From NCBI RefSeq assembly GCF_017114865.1, contig NZ_JADEYH010000007.1, positions 124,001 through 188,000 on the forward strand: a stretch of 64,000 bases of DNA. The letters are read 5' to 3'. This DNA is from Streptomyces verrucosisporus (GTDB lineage: Bacteria; Actinomycetota; Actinomycetes; Streptomycetales; Streptomycetaceae). The stretch's first letter is position 1, and every line of letters starts with the position of its first letter. Position numbers and translations under genes: made by a program. Below are positions 7,743 to 17,031 of the stretch, piece after piece. The notes beneath the pieces were generated by a model that was not told the origin of the DNA, made no database searches, and was given only the letters and a program-made list of their open reading frames with translations.

Positions 7743-8825
7743 CTAGAAGACCACCAGCGCCCGGCCGCCGCGTCCGGCGAGCATGGCCTCGAAGGCAGCC
7801 GGCACCTCCTCCAGACCGATCCGGTCGGTGACCAGCGCGCCCAGGTCCAGCCGTCCGGAGCGGACGTGCCCGGCGAGTACGGGCAGGTCGCGGGCGGGGT
7901 CGCAGTTGCCGAAGACGCAGCCGGACAGGGTGCGGGCGAAGTGGAAGATCTCCAGCGGCGAGAAGGAGACCTGGCTGTCCTTGCCGCCGATGCCCACCAC
8001 CGAGGTGCGCCCGCCGCGCCGGGTGGAGGACCAGGCCGCCCGGATGGTCTCCGCGCGGCCGACGCACTCGACCGCGGCGTCCGTGCCCAGTCCTCCGGTG
8101 ATCTTCCGGATCTCCTTGGCCGTGGTGTCGGAGGCGATCAGGAAGTCGGTGGCCCCGGCACGGCGGGCCAGCTCCTCCTTGCCCGGGGAGACGTCCACGG
8201 CGACGATCCGCTCCGCCCCCGCGATCCGCGCCGCCTGGATCACCGCCAGGCCGACCCCGCCGGCGCCGAAGACGGCCAGCGACTCCCCCTCGCGCAGGCG
8301 GACGCTGTGGTTGACCGCGCCGTAGCCGGTCAGGACCGCGCAGCCCAGCAGGGCCGCGTCGGCCAGCGGCACGCCGGCGGGCAGCGGCAGCACACCGCGC
8401 TCGGCGACGACCGTCTCCTGCGCGAACGCGGCCGTGCCCAGCCCCGGATACAGGTCGCGGCCGTCGGCGGAGCGGGCGTAGGGGACACCGCTGGCCGCGT
8501 TGGCCTCGGTGCACAGCCAGGGCTCGCCCAGCTTCGCGCAGAAGTGGCAGCTCCCACAGGCGGGCGCCCAGTTGAGGACGACCTCGTCGCCGGGTGCCAC
8601 GGTCGTGACGCCCTCGCCCACGGCGGTCACGGTCCCCGCGCCCTCGTGACCGAGGACGGCGGGCACGGGCTGGCGCAGGGTGCCGTTGGACAGCGACAGG
8701 TCGGAGTGGCAGACCCCGGCGGCGGTGAGGCGGACCCTCACCCGGCCGGGGCCGGGCTCCGACAGGTCGATCTCCCCCGTCTCCAGCGGGGCTTTGACGG
8801 CGGGCAGGACCACGGCGCGGACCAC
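7743..8825 (-). CDS. Zinc-dependent alcohol dehydrogenase (MDR)
   Basis: The 360-residue protein carries the catalytic zinc ligands in AAGVCHSDLS and the LGHEGAGTV loop, and the structural zinc cysteines in ACGSCHFCAKLGEPWLC, one cysteine of which is spaced as in class III/aryl-alcohol enzymes. The Rossmann motif AVFGAGGVGLAV precedes VDVSPGKEELA, whose Asp indicates NAD. A GAGAGGAGA site precedes the GTG start. It lies downstream of, and on the same strand as, the aldehyde dehydrogenase with a gap of about 100 bases, so the pair can convert an alcohol to its acid. The substrate is unknown; a benzylic or medium-chain alcohol is plausible. Confidence 0.92.
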   Translation of the reverse strand: MVRAVVLPAVKAPLETGEIDLSEPGPGRVRVRLTAAGVCHSDLSLSNGTLRQPVPAVLGHEGAGTVTAVGEGVTTVAPGDEVVLNWAPACGSCHFCAKLGEPWLCTEANAASGVPYARSADGRDLYPGLGTAAFAQETVVAERGVLPLPAGVPLADAALLGCAVLTGYGAVNHSVRLREGESLAVFGAGGVGLAVIQAARIAGAERIVAVDVSPGKEELARRAGATDFLIASDTTAKEIRKITGGLGTDAAVECVGRAETIRAAWSSTRRGGRTSVVGIGGKDSQVSFSPLEIFHFARTLSGCVFGNCDPARDLPVLAGHVRSGRLDLGALVTDRIGLEEVPAAFEAMLAGRGGRALVVF

Positions 8826-8931
8826 GTGGCGTCTCCTCTCACGTCCTGGAGCGGACGGACTGCTTGTGGTGGGATCGGGCGGGCGGTTGTACGGCTGGAC
8901 GGGCGGCCGAAGGCGCGGCCGGGCGTGTCGC

Positions 8932-10350
8932 TCAGAACTGCAGGGACTTGGTCTGGAGGTACTCGGTCAGGCCGTGCGGGCCCAGCTCCCTGCCCACGCC
9001 CGACCGCTTGTAACCGCCGAAGGGCGCCAGCGGGTTGAACCGGCCGCCGTTGATGTCCACCTGGCCGGTCTGAAGACGGCGGGCGAAGGCGGTGGCCATC
9101 TCGTCGTCACCGGCCCACACCGCGCCCGACAGCCCGTATTCGGAGTCGTTGGCGATCCGGACGGCGTCGTCGGCGTCCTCGTAGCGCAGGATGCTCAGGA
9201 CCGGGCCGAAGATCTCCTCGCGGGCGATGGTCATCTCCGGGGTGACGCCGGCGAAGACGGTGGGGCGCACGTAGTAGCCGCGCTCCACTCCCTCGGGGGC
9301 GTCCGCGCCGCCCGCGACGAGGGTGGCGCCCTCCTCGGTCCCGGTGCGGATGTAGCCGGTGACGCGTTCGCGCTGTCCGGCGTTGACCACCGGGCCCAGG
9401 CGCGTGGCGGGGTCGGTCGGGTCGCCGGGGACGTACTTGGCCGCCGCGGCGGCGGCGATCTCCACGGCCTCGTCGTAGTGGTCGGTGTGGACGAGCATGC
9501 GGGTCCAGGCGCTGCACGTCTGGCCGGCGTTGGCCATCACGTTGCCCACGCCGATCTTCACGGCCTTCACCAGGTCGGCTCCGGGCAGGATCACGTTCGC
9601 GGACTTGCCGCCCAGTTCCAGCGCGACCCGCCTGACCGCGCCGCCGGCGATCGCGCCGATGCGGCGGCCGACGGCGGTGGAGCCGGTGAAGGAGACCATG
9701 TCCACGCCGCCGTGCTCGGCCAGCGCCTGCCCGGCGACCGGGCCGCGCCCGGTGACGAGGTTGAACACCCCGGCCGGCACCCCCGCCTCGGCCACGGCCT
9801 CGGCGAACAGCCGCGCGACCAGCGGGGTGTCCTCGGCGGGCTTGAGGACCACCGTGCAGCCGGCCGCCAGGGCCGGGGCGACCTTGGCGACGATCTGGTG
9901 CAGCGGATAGTTCCAGGGGGTGATGGCGCCGACGACGCCGACCGGCTCGTGCAGTACGCGGGAGTTGCCCAGCCTCTCCTCGAAGGGGTGCTCGGCGGCG
10001 AGCTTCGCGTACGTCCCGGCGACCGTGACGGGCAGGTCGGCGTGGACGGCCTGCGAGAAGGCCAGCGGGGCGCCCAGCTCCGCGGTGACGGTGGCCGCGA
10101 TCTCCTCGCGGCGGGCGGCCAGAGCGTCGTGCAGCGCGCCGAGCCGGGCCGCGCGCTCGGCGGGCGGTGCGGCGGCCCAGCCCGGCAGGGCCGCGCGGGC
10201 CGCCTCCACGGCCGCGTCGACGTCCTCGGCGGTGCCCGCCGGGACGGTGCCGATGATCTCCTCGGTGGCCGGGTCGACGACCTCGATCGTCTCCGTGCCC
10301 GCGGCGGGGCGCCACTGTCCGTCGATGTACATGCCGTTGTGTGCCTGCAT
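8932..10350 (-). CDS. NAD(P)-dependent aldehyde dehydrogenase
   Basis: The 472-residue protein has all main aldehyde dehydrogenase motifs: [21 protein letters not shown] for cofactor binding, [10 protein letters not shown], the general base Glu in [14 protein letters not shown], and the catalytic Cys in [14 protein letters not shown]. Length is normal. The ATG at 10350 is almost touched by the 29-bp operator at 10352-10380, whose right-hand GGGG also serves as the ribosome site, so repressor binding would block both transcription and initiation. It precedes the alcohol dehydrogenase on the same strand. A shared operator ties it to the acyl-CoA dehydrogenase and the TetR regulator 3.4 kb away. 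Confidence 0.93.
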   Translation of the reverse strand: MQAHNGMYIDGQWRPAAGTETIEVVDPATEEIIGTVPAGTAEDVDAAVEAARAALPGWAAAPPAERAARLGALHDALAARREEIAATVTAELGAPLAFSQAVHADLPVTVAGTYAKLAAEHPFEERLGNSRVLHEPVGVVGAITPWNYPLHQIVAKVAPALAAGCTVVLKPAEDTPLVARLFAEAVAEAGVPAGVFNLVTGRGPVAGQALAEHGGVDMVSFTGSTAVGRRIGAIAGGAVRRVALELGGKSANVILPGADLVKAVKIGVGNVMANAGQTCSAWTRMLVHTDHYDEAVEIAAAAAAKYVPGDPTDPATRLGPVVNAGQRERVTGYIRTGTEEGATLVAGGADAPEGVERGYYVRPTVFAGVTPEMTIAREEIFGPVLSILRYEDADDAVRIANDSEYGLSGAVWAGDDEMATAFARRLQTGQVDINGGRFNPLAPFGGYKRSGVGRELGPHGLTEYLQTKSLQF

Positions 10351-10351
10351 G

Positions 10352-10380
10352 ACCCCAAACTAGCGGCGCTAGTTTGGGGT
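10352..10380. promoter_or_regulatory. Extended TetR operator before aldehyde dehydrogenase
   Basis: A perfect inverted repeat with 13-bp arms (ACCCCAAACTAGC) and the spacer GGC. The inner part matches the operator at 6971-6987. It overlaps the ribosome-binding site of the aldehyde dehydrogenase and could also act as a terminator for the molybdopterin gene that ends 27 bases away. Confidence 0.75.
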
Positions 10381-10406
10381 GTCAGCAGGACGGCGCATGC
10401 CGTGGA

Positions 10407-12791
10407 TCACACGGAGGACCCGGCGGCGGCCGGGGATGCCGCCGCGGAGCCCGGATCGGCGCCCCCGGCCGCCGGCGCGGGGACCACCCGGACCGGGAAG
10501 CCGTTGAGCACGGCCGTTCCCGACAGCGGGTCCAGCAGCCGCCCGTCCAGGAGCTGGTTGACGTTGGCCCCGGGCTCGGCGGAGGCCACCGGCGTCCGGG
10601 TGCCGGGCCGGTCGTGGCCCCAGCCGTGCGGCAGGCTGACGACTCCCCGGGCCACCTCCTCCGTCACCTCCACCGGTGCCCGGACCGTGCCCCCGTCGCC
10701 GGTGATCTCGGCGGGGGAGCCGTCGGCCAGGCCGAGCCGGGCGGCGTCGGCGGGGTGGACGTGGAGGGTGCAGCGGTTGCTGCCGCCCTTCAGACCGGGG
10801 ACGTTGTGCATCCAGCTGTTGTTGGAGCGCAGATGGCGGCGGCCGACCAGCACCAGGGGCCCGGGCTCGGCCTGACGTTCCGCCAGGAAGCGTCGCAGCC
10901 GGGGGATGTCGGCGGCGATCGGCTCCGGGCACAGCTCGACCTTGCCCGAGCGGGTGCGCAGCACCTCGGGCAGCCGTGGGCGCAGCGGGCCCAGGTCGAT
11001 GCCGTGGGGGTGCTCCAGCAGCTTCGCCAGGGTCAGCCCGCCGGGGTCGGCGCCGAAGCCGTCGCCGTAGGGGCCCAGCCTCAGCATCATGTCCAGCCGC
11101 CGCTCGGGGCCGCTCTCGCCGTTCAGCAAGCGGGTCAGCTCCGCGGTGTCCCGGCCGCGGACGGGGGAGGGCGGGTCGGCGACGGCGGCGGCCAGGGTGT
11201 GCTCGACGACCATGGCGTCGACCGACTCCGGGTCGGCGCCGGGCGCACCGGAGGCGCACAGCACCAGGCGGGCCAGGATCTCGCTCTCGCTCATCTCCCC
11301 CTCGCCCGGCGGGATCGCGGGGCGGGTGTAGCGCACCTGGTTGCGGACGGCCAGGGCGTTGAAGCTGAAGTCGAAGTGCGGGGAGCGGGAGGGCGGGGGC
11401 GGCGGCAGCACCACATGGGCGTGGCGGGAGGTCTCGTTGAGGTAAGGGTCGACGCTGACCATGAAGTCCAGCCCGGCCAGGGCTCGCTCCAGCCTGGCGC
11501 CGTCGGGCGCGGAGAGCACGGGGTTGCCCGCGACGCAGATCAGCGCCCGCACCCGTCCCTCGCCCGGGGTGTCGATCTCCTCGGCCAGCGCGGCGGCCGG
11601 GAACTCCCCCTTGACCTCCGGGTGCCCGCCGACCCGGCTGTGCCTGCGGCCGGTGGCGAAGCCCCGTCCCGGGGCGGGCGGGCGGGGGGCGCGGGCGGTG
11701 GCCGACAGCGGGAACATCGCGCCGCCGGGCCGGTCGAGGTTGCCGGTCAGCGCGTTCAGGACGTCCACCAGCCAGCTCGCCGTGGTGCCGAACTCCACGG
11801 TGGTGCTGCCGATGCGGCCGTAGACCGCGGCGCGCTCGGCGGCGGCCAGTTCGCGGGCGAGGGCGCGGACGACCTCCGGCTCGACGCCGCAGGCGCCGGA
11901 GACGGCCTCGGGGGTGAAGTCGGCGGCGAGGCGGGCCACGTCCTCCACACCGCCGAGGTGCTCCCCGGCCGCGCCGGTGTCGGCCAGGCCCTCGGCGAAG
12001 AGGACCTGGACCATCGCCATCAGCAGCAGGGCGTCGCCGCCGGGCCGCACGGCCACGTGCCGGTCGGCCAGGCGCGCGGTGCGGGTGCGGCGCGGGTCGA
12101 CGACCGTGAGGGTGCCGCCGCGCCGCCGCAGGGCCTTCAGCCGGCCGGGGAAGTCGGGGGCGGTGCACAGACTGCCGTTGGATTCCAGCGGGTTGGCGCC
12201 GACGATCAGCAGATGGTCGGTGCGGTCCAGGTCGGGGACGGGGATGGCCAGGGGGTCGCCGTAGAGCAGCCCGCCGGAGGCGTGCTTGGGCATCTGGTCG
12301 AGGGTGGAGGCGGTGAAGACGTTGGGGGTGCGCAGCGTCTTGACCAGCAGGGGCGGGTAGAGGGCCCCGGCGACGGTGTGGACGTTGGGGTTGCCCAGGA
12401 AGAGGGCGACGGCCCGGGGGTCGCCGCCGGCCGGGCCGTCGCCGTCCAGGACACGGCCCAGCCCCTCGGCGACCGCCGCGAACGCCTCCTGCCAGCTCGC
12501 CTCCCGCAGCTCGCCGCCACGGCGGACCAGCGGGCGGGACAGGCGGTGGGGGTCGGCGTCCAGCTCGCCGAGAAGGGCGCCCTTGGGGCAGACGAAGCCG
12601 CGGCTGAAGACATCATCGCGGTCGCCGCGGGCCGCGGTGATCCGCTCCCGTCCGCCGTCGCCGGGGGTGACCGTGACGACCAGGCCGCAGGTGGCCTCGC
12701 ACAGCGGGCAGATCCGCAGGGCGGTACGTGAGCCGGCACCCGCGGACGGGCCGGGCTTCTCGTTCGGCTGCATGGTGACACTCTCCGGCAT
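10407..12791 (-). CDS. Molybdopterin oxidoreductase with N-terminal 4Fe-4S site
   Basis: The 794-residue protein is a bis-MGD enzyme of the formate dehydrogenase/assimilatory nitrate reductase superfamily. A 4Fe-4S site is formed by Cys28, Cys31, Cys35 and Cys68, with the CPKG lysine typical of this group just after the fourth cysteine. Further on are FLGNPNVH, IVGANPLESNGS and the C-terminal molydopterin-dinucleotide-binding segments LVGRRHLRSNNSWMHNVP and SLPHGWGHDRPG. No partner iron-sulfur or membrane subunit, and no secretion signal, is nearby, so it appears to be a single cytoplasmic subunit. The ATG at 12791 follows AGGGGG. It is divergent from hmgA. The substrate cannot be deduced. 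Confidence 0.88.
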   Translation of the reverse strand: MPESVTMQPNEKPGPSAGAGSRTALRICPLCEATCGLVVTVTPGDGGRERITAARGDRDDVFSRGFVCPKGALLGELDADPHRLSRPLVRRGGELREASWQEAFAAVAEGLGRVLDGDGPAGGDPRAVALFLGNPNVHTVAGALYPPLLVKTLRTPNVFTASTLDQMPKHASGGLLYGDPLAIPVPDLDRTDHLLIVGANPLESNGSLCTAPDFPGRLKALRRRGGTLTVVDPRRTRTARLADRHVAVRPGGDALLLMAMVQVLFAEGLADTGAAGEHLGGVEDVARLAADFTPEAVSGACGVEPEVVRALARELAAAERAAVYGRIGSTTVEFGTTASWLVDVLNALTGNLDRPGGAMFPLSATARAPRPPAPGRGFATGRRHSRVGGHPEVKGEFPAAALAEEIDTPGEGRVRALICVAGNPVLSAPDGARLERALAGLDFMVSVDPYLNETSRHAHVVLPPPPPSRSPHFDFSFNALAVRNQVRYTRPAIPPGEGEMSESEILARLVLCASGAPGADPESVDAMVVEHTLAAAVADPPSPVRGRDTAELTRLLNGESGPERRLDMMLRLGPYGDGFGADPGGLTLAKLLEHPHGIDLGPLRPRLPEVLRTRSGKVELCPEPIAADIPRLRRFLAERQAEPGPLVLVGRRHLRSNNSWMHNVPGLKGGSNRCTLHVHPADAARLGLADGSPAEITGDGGTVRAPVEVTEEVARGVVSLPHGWGHDRPGTRTPVASAEPGANVNQLLDGRLLDPLSGTAVLNGFPVRVVPAPAAGGADPGSAAASPAAAGSSV

Positions 12792-12842
12792 CGGTCCCCC
12801 TGGTGAGCGGTGTCCGGGTGGGCGGTGCGGTCCGGCGACTCC

Positions 12843-12858
12843 ATACCGACCGGACGGT
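12843..12858. promoter_or_regulatory. Putative TetR operator (ATACCGACCGG type)
   Basis: ATACCGACCGGACGGT lies about 50 bases upstream of the molybdopterin oxidoreductase start. It is a near-perfect palindrome (TACCGnCCGGnCGGTA) and shares ATACCGAC(C/T)GG with sites at 3595 and 26122. Confidence 0.5.
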
Positions 12859-12938
12859 AAGCGAACCTTAGCCCCGCGGCCCCCCGGCCGCCCAGGGGTG
12901 GGAGCCGAAACGGCGGCACGCCCGTCCAAGACGCGCCG

Positions 12939-12968
12939 TTGACGTGCGGACCCCCACATTCCTATGGT
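12939..12968 (+). promoter_or_regulatory. hmgA: Probable hmgA promoter with GTTG-a-CAAC dyad
   Basis: A TTGACG box (12939-12944) is followed after 18 bases by TATGGT (12963-12968), a good vegetative-type promoter. Immediately after the -10 is GTTGACAAC (12967-12975), a short dyad that could be bound by the GntR regulator encoded downstream of hmgA. Confidence 0.5.
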
Positions 12969-13004
12969 TGACAACAGGAAACCCTGAGCACCGGGAGCGT
13001 TGCG

Positions 13005-14345
13005 ATGAGTGGCACCACAAGCGGTTTCGAGCAGGCGCGCAAGACCGCGGAGGGGCTGGCGTACTCCTCCGGTTTCGGCAACGAACACGCCTCCGAAGCC
13101 GTTCCGGGAGCGCTCCCCGTCGGCCGCAACTCCCCCCAGCGCGCACCCCTGGGGCTCTACGCGGAGCAGCTCAGCGGCACCGCCTTCACCGAGCCGCGCG
13201 CCCACAACCGCCGCTCGTGGCTGTACCGCATCCGGCCCTCGGCCGCCCACCCCCGCTTCGTCCGTGCCGACGGCGGCTCCCTGCGCGGCGCGCCCTTCAC
13301 CGAGACCGAGCCCGACCCCAACCGGCTGCGCTGGGACCCGCTGCCCGACCCCGCCCCCGGCACCGACTTCCTGGACGGGCTGTGGACCCTGGGCGGCAAC
13401 GGCGACGCCGCCCGGCGCGAGGGCGTCGCCATCCACCTGTACGCCGCCAACGCCCCCATGAAGCGCCGGGTGTTCAGCTCCTCCGACGGCGAGCTGCTGA
13501 TCGTGCCCGAGCGCGGCGGCCTGCTGCTGCGCACCGAGTTCGGCCTGCTGCGCGCCGACCCGGGCCACATCGCGCTGATCCCCCGCGGGGTCCGCTTCCG
13601 CGTCGAGCCGCTGGACGCGGTGGTGCGCGGCTACGTCTGCGAGAACATGGGCCGCCCCTTCGTCCTGCCCGACCTCGGCCCCATCGGCGCCAACGGCCTC
13701 GCAGCCGCACGGGACTTCATGGCCCCCACCGCCGCGTACGAGGACGTGGAGGGCCCGGTGGAGGTGGTCAACAAGTTCTGCGGCGGCCTGTGGACGGCCA
13801 CCTACGACCACTCCCCGCTGGACGTCGTCGCCTGGCACGGCAACCTGGTCCCCTACGTCTACGACCTGCGCCGCTTCAACGTGATCGGCAGCATCAGCTA
13901 CGACCACCCCGACCCGTCGATCTTCACCGTCCTCACCTCGCCCTCGGACACCCCGGGCCTGGCGGGCATGGACTTCGTGGTCTTCGCCCCGCGCTGGCTG
14001 GTCGGCGAGGACACCTTCCGGCCGCCGTACTTCCACCGCAACGTGATGAGCGAGTACATGGGCCTGATCGAGGGCGCCTACGACGCCAAGACCGCCGGCC
14101 CCGGCGGTTTCGTCCCCGGCGGCGGCTCGCTGCACAACATGATGTCCGCCCACGGCCCGGACCGCGACACCTTCGACCGGGCCAGCGCCGCCGAGCTGGT
14201 CCCGCAGAAGGTGGACGACGGGCTGGCGTTCATGTTCGAGACCCGCTGGCCGGTGACGCTGACCGCCCAGGCGCGCGACGCCGGAAACCTCCAGCACGGC
14301 TACGACGACGTGTGGCAGGGCCTGGAGCGCCACTTCCGGGAGTGA
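13005..14345 (+). CDS. hmgA: Homogentisate 1,2-dioxygenase
   Basis: The 446-residue protein is recognised by its start [14 protein letters not shown] and by the iron ligands of the family: His and Glu in [13 protein letters not shown] and the later His in MSAHGPD. Length is as in bacterial and human enzymes. It opens the ring of homogentisate, the central intermediate of tyrosine and phenylalanine breakdown, to maleylacetoacetate. No hydrolase or isomerase of the pathway is adjacent, so the rest of the route is elsewhere. A vegetative-type promoter and a small dyad lie upstream, and a GntR/UTRA regulator follows, probably controlling it. Confidence 0.96.
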   Translation: MSGTTSGFEQARKTAEGLAYSSGFGNEHASEAVPGALPVGRNSPQRAPLGLYAEQLSGTAFTEPRAHNRRSWLYRIRPSAAHPRFVRADGGSLRGAPFTETEPDPNRLRWDPLPDPAPGTDFLDGLWTLGGNGDAARREGVAIHLYAANAPMKRRVFSSSDGELLIVPERGGLLLRTEFGLLRADPGHIALIPRGVRFRVEPLDAVVRGYVCENMGRPFVLPDLGPIGANGLAAARDFMAPTAAYEDVEGPVEVVNKFCGGLWTATYDHSPLDVVAWHGNLVPYVYDLRRFNVIGSISYDHPDPSIFTVLTSPSDTPGLAGMDFVVFAPRWLVGEDTFRPPYFHRNVMSEYMGLIEGAYDAKTAGPGGFVPGGGSLHNMMSAHGPDRDTFDRASAAELVPQKVDDGLAFMFETRWPVTLTAQARDAGNLQHGYDDVWQGLERHFRE

Positions 14346-14423
14346 TACGGGAGTGATCCGGGAGCGAGTGGCCGCATCCGAGGGCGATGGCGCGTACCGT
14401 GACCCACGACGTACCGCCGCACC

Positions 14424-14455
14424 GCCGCCGCGTCACGGTGCCGTGACGCGGCGGC
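14424..14455 (+). terminator. Hairpin terminator after hmgA
   Basis: A perfect 15-bp stem (GCCGCCGCGTCACGG and complement) with a 2-base nominal loop ends 43 bases before the GntR gene. It should at least weaken read-through from hmgA into the regulator. Confidence 0.75.
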
Positions 14456-14498
14456 CCGGCATCACCCGGCAACCCAGCCTGGCCGTCCGGAGGCCGCC

Positions 14499-15248
14499 GT
14501 GACCACCTTCGCTCCCGACTCGCTCGCGCTGAACCGCAAGCTGCCGCTGTGGTATCAGGTCTCGCAGTCCCTGCGCGCCTCGATACTGGGCCGCTCCCCC
14601 GGCGCGCCCCTGCGCCTGCCCACCGAGGAGCGGCTCGCGGAGCACTACGGCGTCAGCGTGCTGACCATGCGCCAGGCGCTCAAGGAGCTGGAGAACGAGG
14701 GGCTGATCTCCCGGCACCGGCGGCGCGGCACCTTCATCGAGCCGAGCGCCCGCAGCGGGTCCCCCGTGCGGCTGCTCGGCTCGGTGGACGCCATCGTGGC
14801 CCAGCAGTCGGGCGAGGAGACGGTGCTGCTGGGACACGGCGCCGGGCCGGTCCCCGGGGAACTGGCCGAGTACTTCCCGGACCTCGCCGAGGCGGTGGCC
14901 TACCGGCGGCTGCGCCGCGACCGGGAGACGGGCGAGCCGACCAACTGGGCGGAGAACCTCGTCCGCCCCGAACTGGCCGGCCGCATCGACCTGGAGGACC
15001 TGGCGCGCTGGCCCATGACGAAGGTGCTGCGCGACGCCGTGGGCGTGCGGATCAGCCGCATCACCGACACCGTCCAAGCCCGGCTGGCCGACCCGGAGAC
15101 GGCCGAGCTGCTCCAGGTGCCGCTGCTCAGCCCGATCCTGCACTACACCGGCGTCACCTACGACGAGAGCGGACGGGTGGTGGACGTGGCCCGCATCCAC
15201 TACCGCGGCGACCGCTTCTCCTTCTCCGTCACCGTGGAGGCGGACTGA
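14499..15248 (+). CDS. GntR family regulator with UTRA domain (HutC subfamily)
   Basis: The 249-residue protein has a winged helix at residues about 10-75 (LPTEERLAEHYGVSVLTMRQALKELENEGLISRHRRRGTFI is the classical GntR pattern). A UTRA ligand-binding domain then ends in VARIHYRGDRFSFSVTVE, the usual HutC-type close. The GTG at 14499 directly precedes the fold. It lies just downstream of hmgA on the same strand. Regulators of this subfamily sense small metabolites of histidine or aromatic degradation, so homogentisate or a relative is a reasonable but unproven ligand. Confidence 0.9.
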   Translation: MTTFAPDSLALNRKLPLWYQVSQSLRASILGRSPGAPLRLPTEERLAEHYGVSVLTMRQALKELENEGLISRHRRRGTFIEPSARSGSPVRLLGSVDAIVAQQSGEETVLLGHGAGPVPGELAEYFPDLAEAVAYRRLRRDRETGEPTNWAENLVRPELAGRIDLEDLARWPMTKVLRDAVGVRISRITDTVQARLADPETAELLQVPLLSPILHYTGVTYDESGRVVDVARIHYRGDRFSFSVTVEAD

Positions 15249-15322
15249 TCCACGCCGGGCCGGTCCACGTCCGTAGCATGCCTGCGGCGGGCCGTACGGG
15301 AAGGACAGCGGGGAGGGAAACG

Positions 15323-16570
15323 GTGGGTGCCGGGACGGGCGGCGACAGCGGCCAGGACGTTCCGCTCGACGAGCTGATGCCCTGGTCGGTCCGGACGGTC
15401 CGGCCGGGCCGGGACTGGGTGACGGCGCCGGACGAGGCGTCGCTGCGGTCCCGCTGGGCCGCCCTGCTGCGGGCCTTCGGCGACGAGCGCGCGGCGCTGT
15501 TCGTCCCCACCCGCGCCCGCACCACCCGCACCGCCGTCCCCCGGCTGCCCGGCCCCGCGGCGGACGCCGGCGCCCCAACCGGCCGGCTGGACCGGGAGGA
15601 CGGGGCGTGCCCGGAGCCGGTGCGGGTGCTGTGCGGGCCTTACGACCGGCAGTGGCTGATACCGGACCACCGGCTGCTCGACGCCGCCCGGCCGGAGCTG
15701 TGGCGGGTCGCCGACGATCGGCAGATCCTCCTGGTCGAGCCCCCGGCCGCGCCCCGCTCCCCCGCCCCGGAGCCGGTCTTCACCGAACTGCTCCCGGTCG
15801 CCGCCGCTTCCCGGACCGGACGCGTACGCCCCCTCTACCGGCGCCCCGGCGGCCGCGAGCCCAACCTCGCCCCCGGCCTGCCCGGGCTGCTGGCCGGAGC
15901 CCTGGGCACACCGGTGACGGCCGAGGACGTCCTGGCCTGGACGGCCGCCGCGGTACGCCCCGCCCCCGGCGGCCCCGGCGGCCATGCCGTGCCACTCACC
16001 GCGGACCGCGAGATGTGGCGGGAGGGCGTCGCGCTGGGCCGCGAGGTGCTGCGGACGCACACCCGCGGCGCCCGTTGCGGTGACGGCTCCCGCCCGCGTC
16101 TGCCGGGCGGGCGGCGCCCCTACGTGCGGGCCGCGCTGCCCGGACACCCGGCCCCGGACGCGCTGCGCCACGATGCGCGGGAGGAGAGCCTGTGGGTTGG
16201 AGAGGGCCGGGTGGCGCCGGTGGCGCGTGGGGCCTGGGAGTTCGAGTCGGGCGGCGTCCGGGTGCTCGCCGACTGGTTCGCCCGCCGTACGGACCCGGCC
16301 GCGCCCGGCACGCTGGCGGAGGTGCGCCCGAGGACCTGGCCGCCCCGGTGGACCTCGGAACTGCTGGAGCTGATCACCGTGCTCACCCTCCTCGACGGGC
16401 TGCGCGAGGCGCGCGCCGATTTCGCCGACCGCCTGGCCGGGCGTCCGGTAGTGGGGGTGTCCGCGCTGCGGGAGGCCGGTGTGCTGCCGCCGCCTTCGGC
16501 GGCGCGGCGCCCGGCCTCCGTGCTGGACCACCGCGAGGAGGGGCCGGAGGGGCAGTTGGCGCTGTTGTGA
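15323..16570 (+). CDS. Type ISP restriction/modification C-terminal specificity protein, stand-alone
   Basis: The 415-residue protein corresponds only to the C-terminal part of single-chain type ISP restriction-modification enzymes (Type_ISP_C family). Recognisable blocks are MPWSVRTVRPGRDWVTAPD at the start, LCGPYDRQWLIPDHRLLDAARPELW, RVRPLYRRPGGREPNLAPGL and a VAPVARGAWEFESGGVRVL-WF block. No helicase, nuclease or methyltransferase motif is present, and none is encoded nearby. The GTG at 15323 follows GGAGGG by five bases. Stand-alone forms are known in Streptomyces annotations, but their function is unclear. It may bind DNA; cleavage is not expected. Confidence 0.8.
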   Translation: MGAGTGGDSGQDVPLDELMPWSVRTVRPGRDWVTAPDEASLRSRWAALLRAFGDERAALFVPTRARTTRTAVPRLPGPAADAGAPTGRLDREDGACPEPVRVLCGPYDRQWLIPDHRLLDAARPELWRVADDRQILLVEPPAAPRSPAPEPVFTELLPVAAASRTGRVRPLYRRPGGREPNLAPGLPGLLAGALGTPVTAEDVLAWTAAAVRPAPGGPGGHAVPLTADREMWREGVALGREVLRTHTRGARCGDGSRPRLPGGRRPYVRAALPGHPAPDALRHDAREESLWVGEGRVAPVARGAWEFESGGVRVLADWFARRTDPAAPGTLAEVRPRTWPPRWTSELLELITVLTLLDGLREARADFADRLAGRPVVGVSALREAGVLPPPSAARRPASVLDHREEGPEGQLALL

Positions 16571-16618
16571 GGAACCGGTTCCCGCCGGCGGCGGGAGCCC
16601 GCCGGTCGCGGGAGCGGA

Positions 16619-16650
16619 GTGCGGGGAGAGTGCGGGGAGAGTACGGGGAC
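16619..16650 (+). repeat. 11-bp tandem repeat, about 2.9 copies
   Basis: GTGCGGGGAGA occurs twice exactly and a third time with one change in the 190-base gap after the type ISP gene. The same gap holds a CCCGCCGGCGGCGGG palindrome that can act as a terminator. Confidence 0.7.
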
Positions 16651-16764
16651 GCGGCCGGGGCCGGGCCGCGACGCCCGGCCCGCCGCGGGGAGGCCGGTCT
16701 CCCGGAGCCCTGAGCCGAAACCTTCGTGCTCCGGCCCGGGTGCCCCGGACACGGCCGGACGCGG

Positions 16765-17031
16765 CTAGGCGTGGCCCCCGAAGAGGGAGCGCCGCAGCCG
16801 CCGCAGCGGCGCGAAGAGGGAGACCCGCGCGCCCCTGCTGCGGGAGCGCATGTGCACCGCGTCGCGCGCGGTCAGTTCGCGCATGAGCAAGGCCGCCTCA
16901 GCCGTGTCATCCTGGGAGACGGCGGGCCCCGCCAGCACGCTCAAGTGCCGGTCCAGGCGCGAACCGGTCGCACCGCTCCCGCACTGGATCGCAGGGATCC
17001 GCGCCCTGCTGCGTACCGTTATCTGTTCCAT
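16765..17031 (-). CDS. Small basic hypothetical protein
   Basis: The 88-residue protein is not a family I can name. It contains GSRLDRHLSVLAGPAVS and an Arg-rich C-terminus, RGARVSLFAPLRRLRRSLFGG, which looks like an amphipathic or membrane-associating helix. The ATG at 17031 has a GGGGAGA site. The large frame that continues upstream on this strand overlaps the kinase gene and is judged spurious. It is divergent from the kinase, with about 180 bases between them. A small membrane-associated or nucleic-acid-binding role is possible, without evidence. Confidence 0.6.
   Translation of the reverse strand: MEQITVRSRARIPAIQCGSGATGSRLDRHLSVLAGPAVSQDDTAEAALLMRELTARDAVHMRSRSRGARVSLFAPLRRLRRSLFGGHA

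Noticed and set aside
15323..16570. Complete restriction-modification system
   Set aside because: The gene has no nuclease, helicase or methyltransferase motifs, and no such genes stand next to it.
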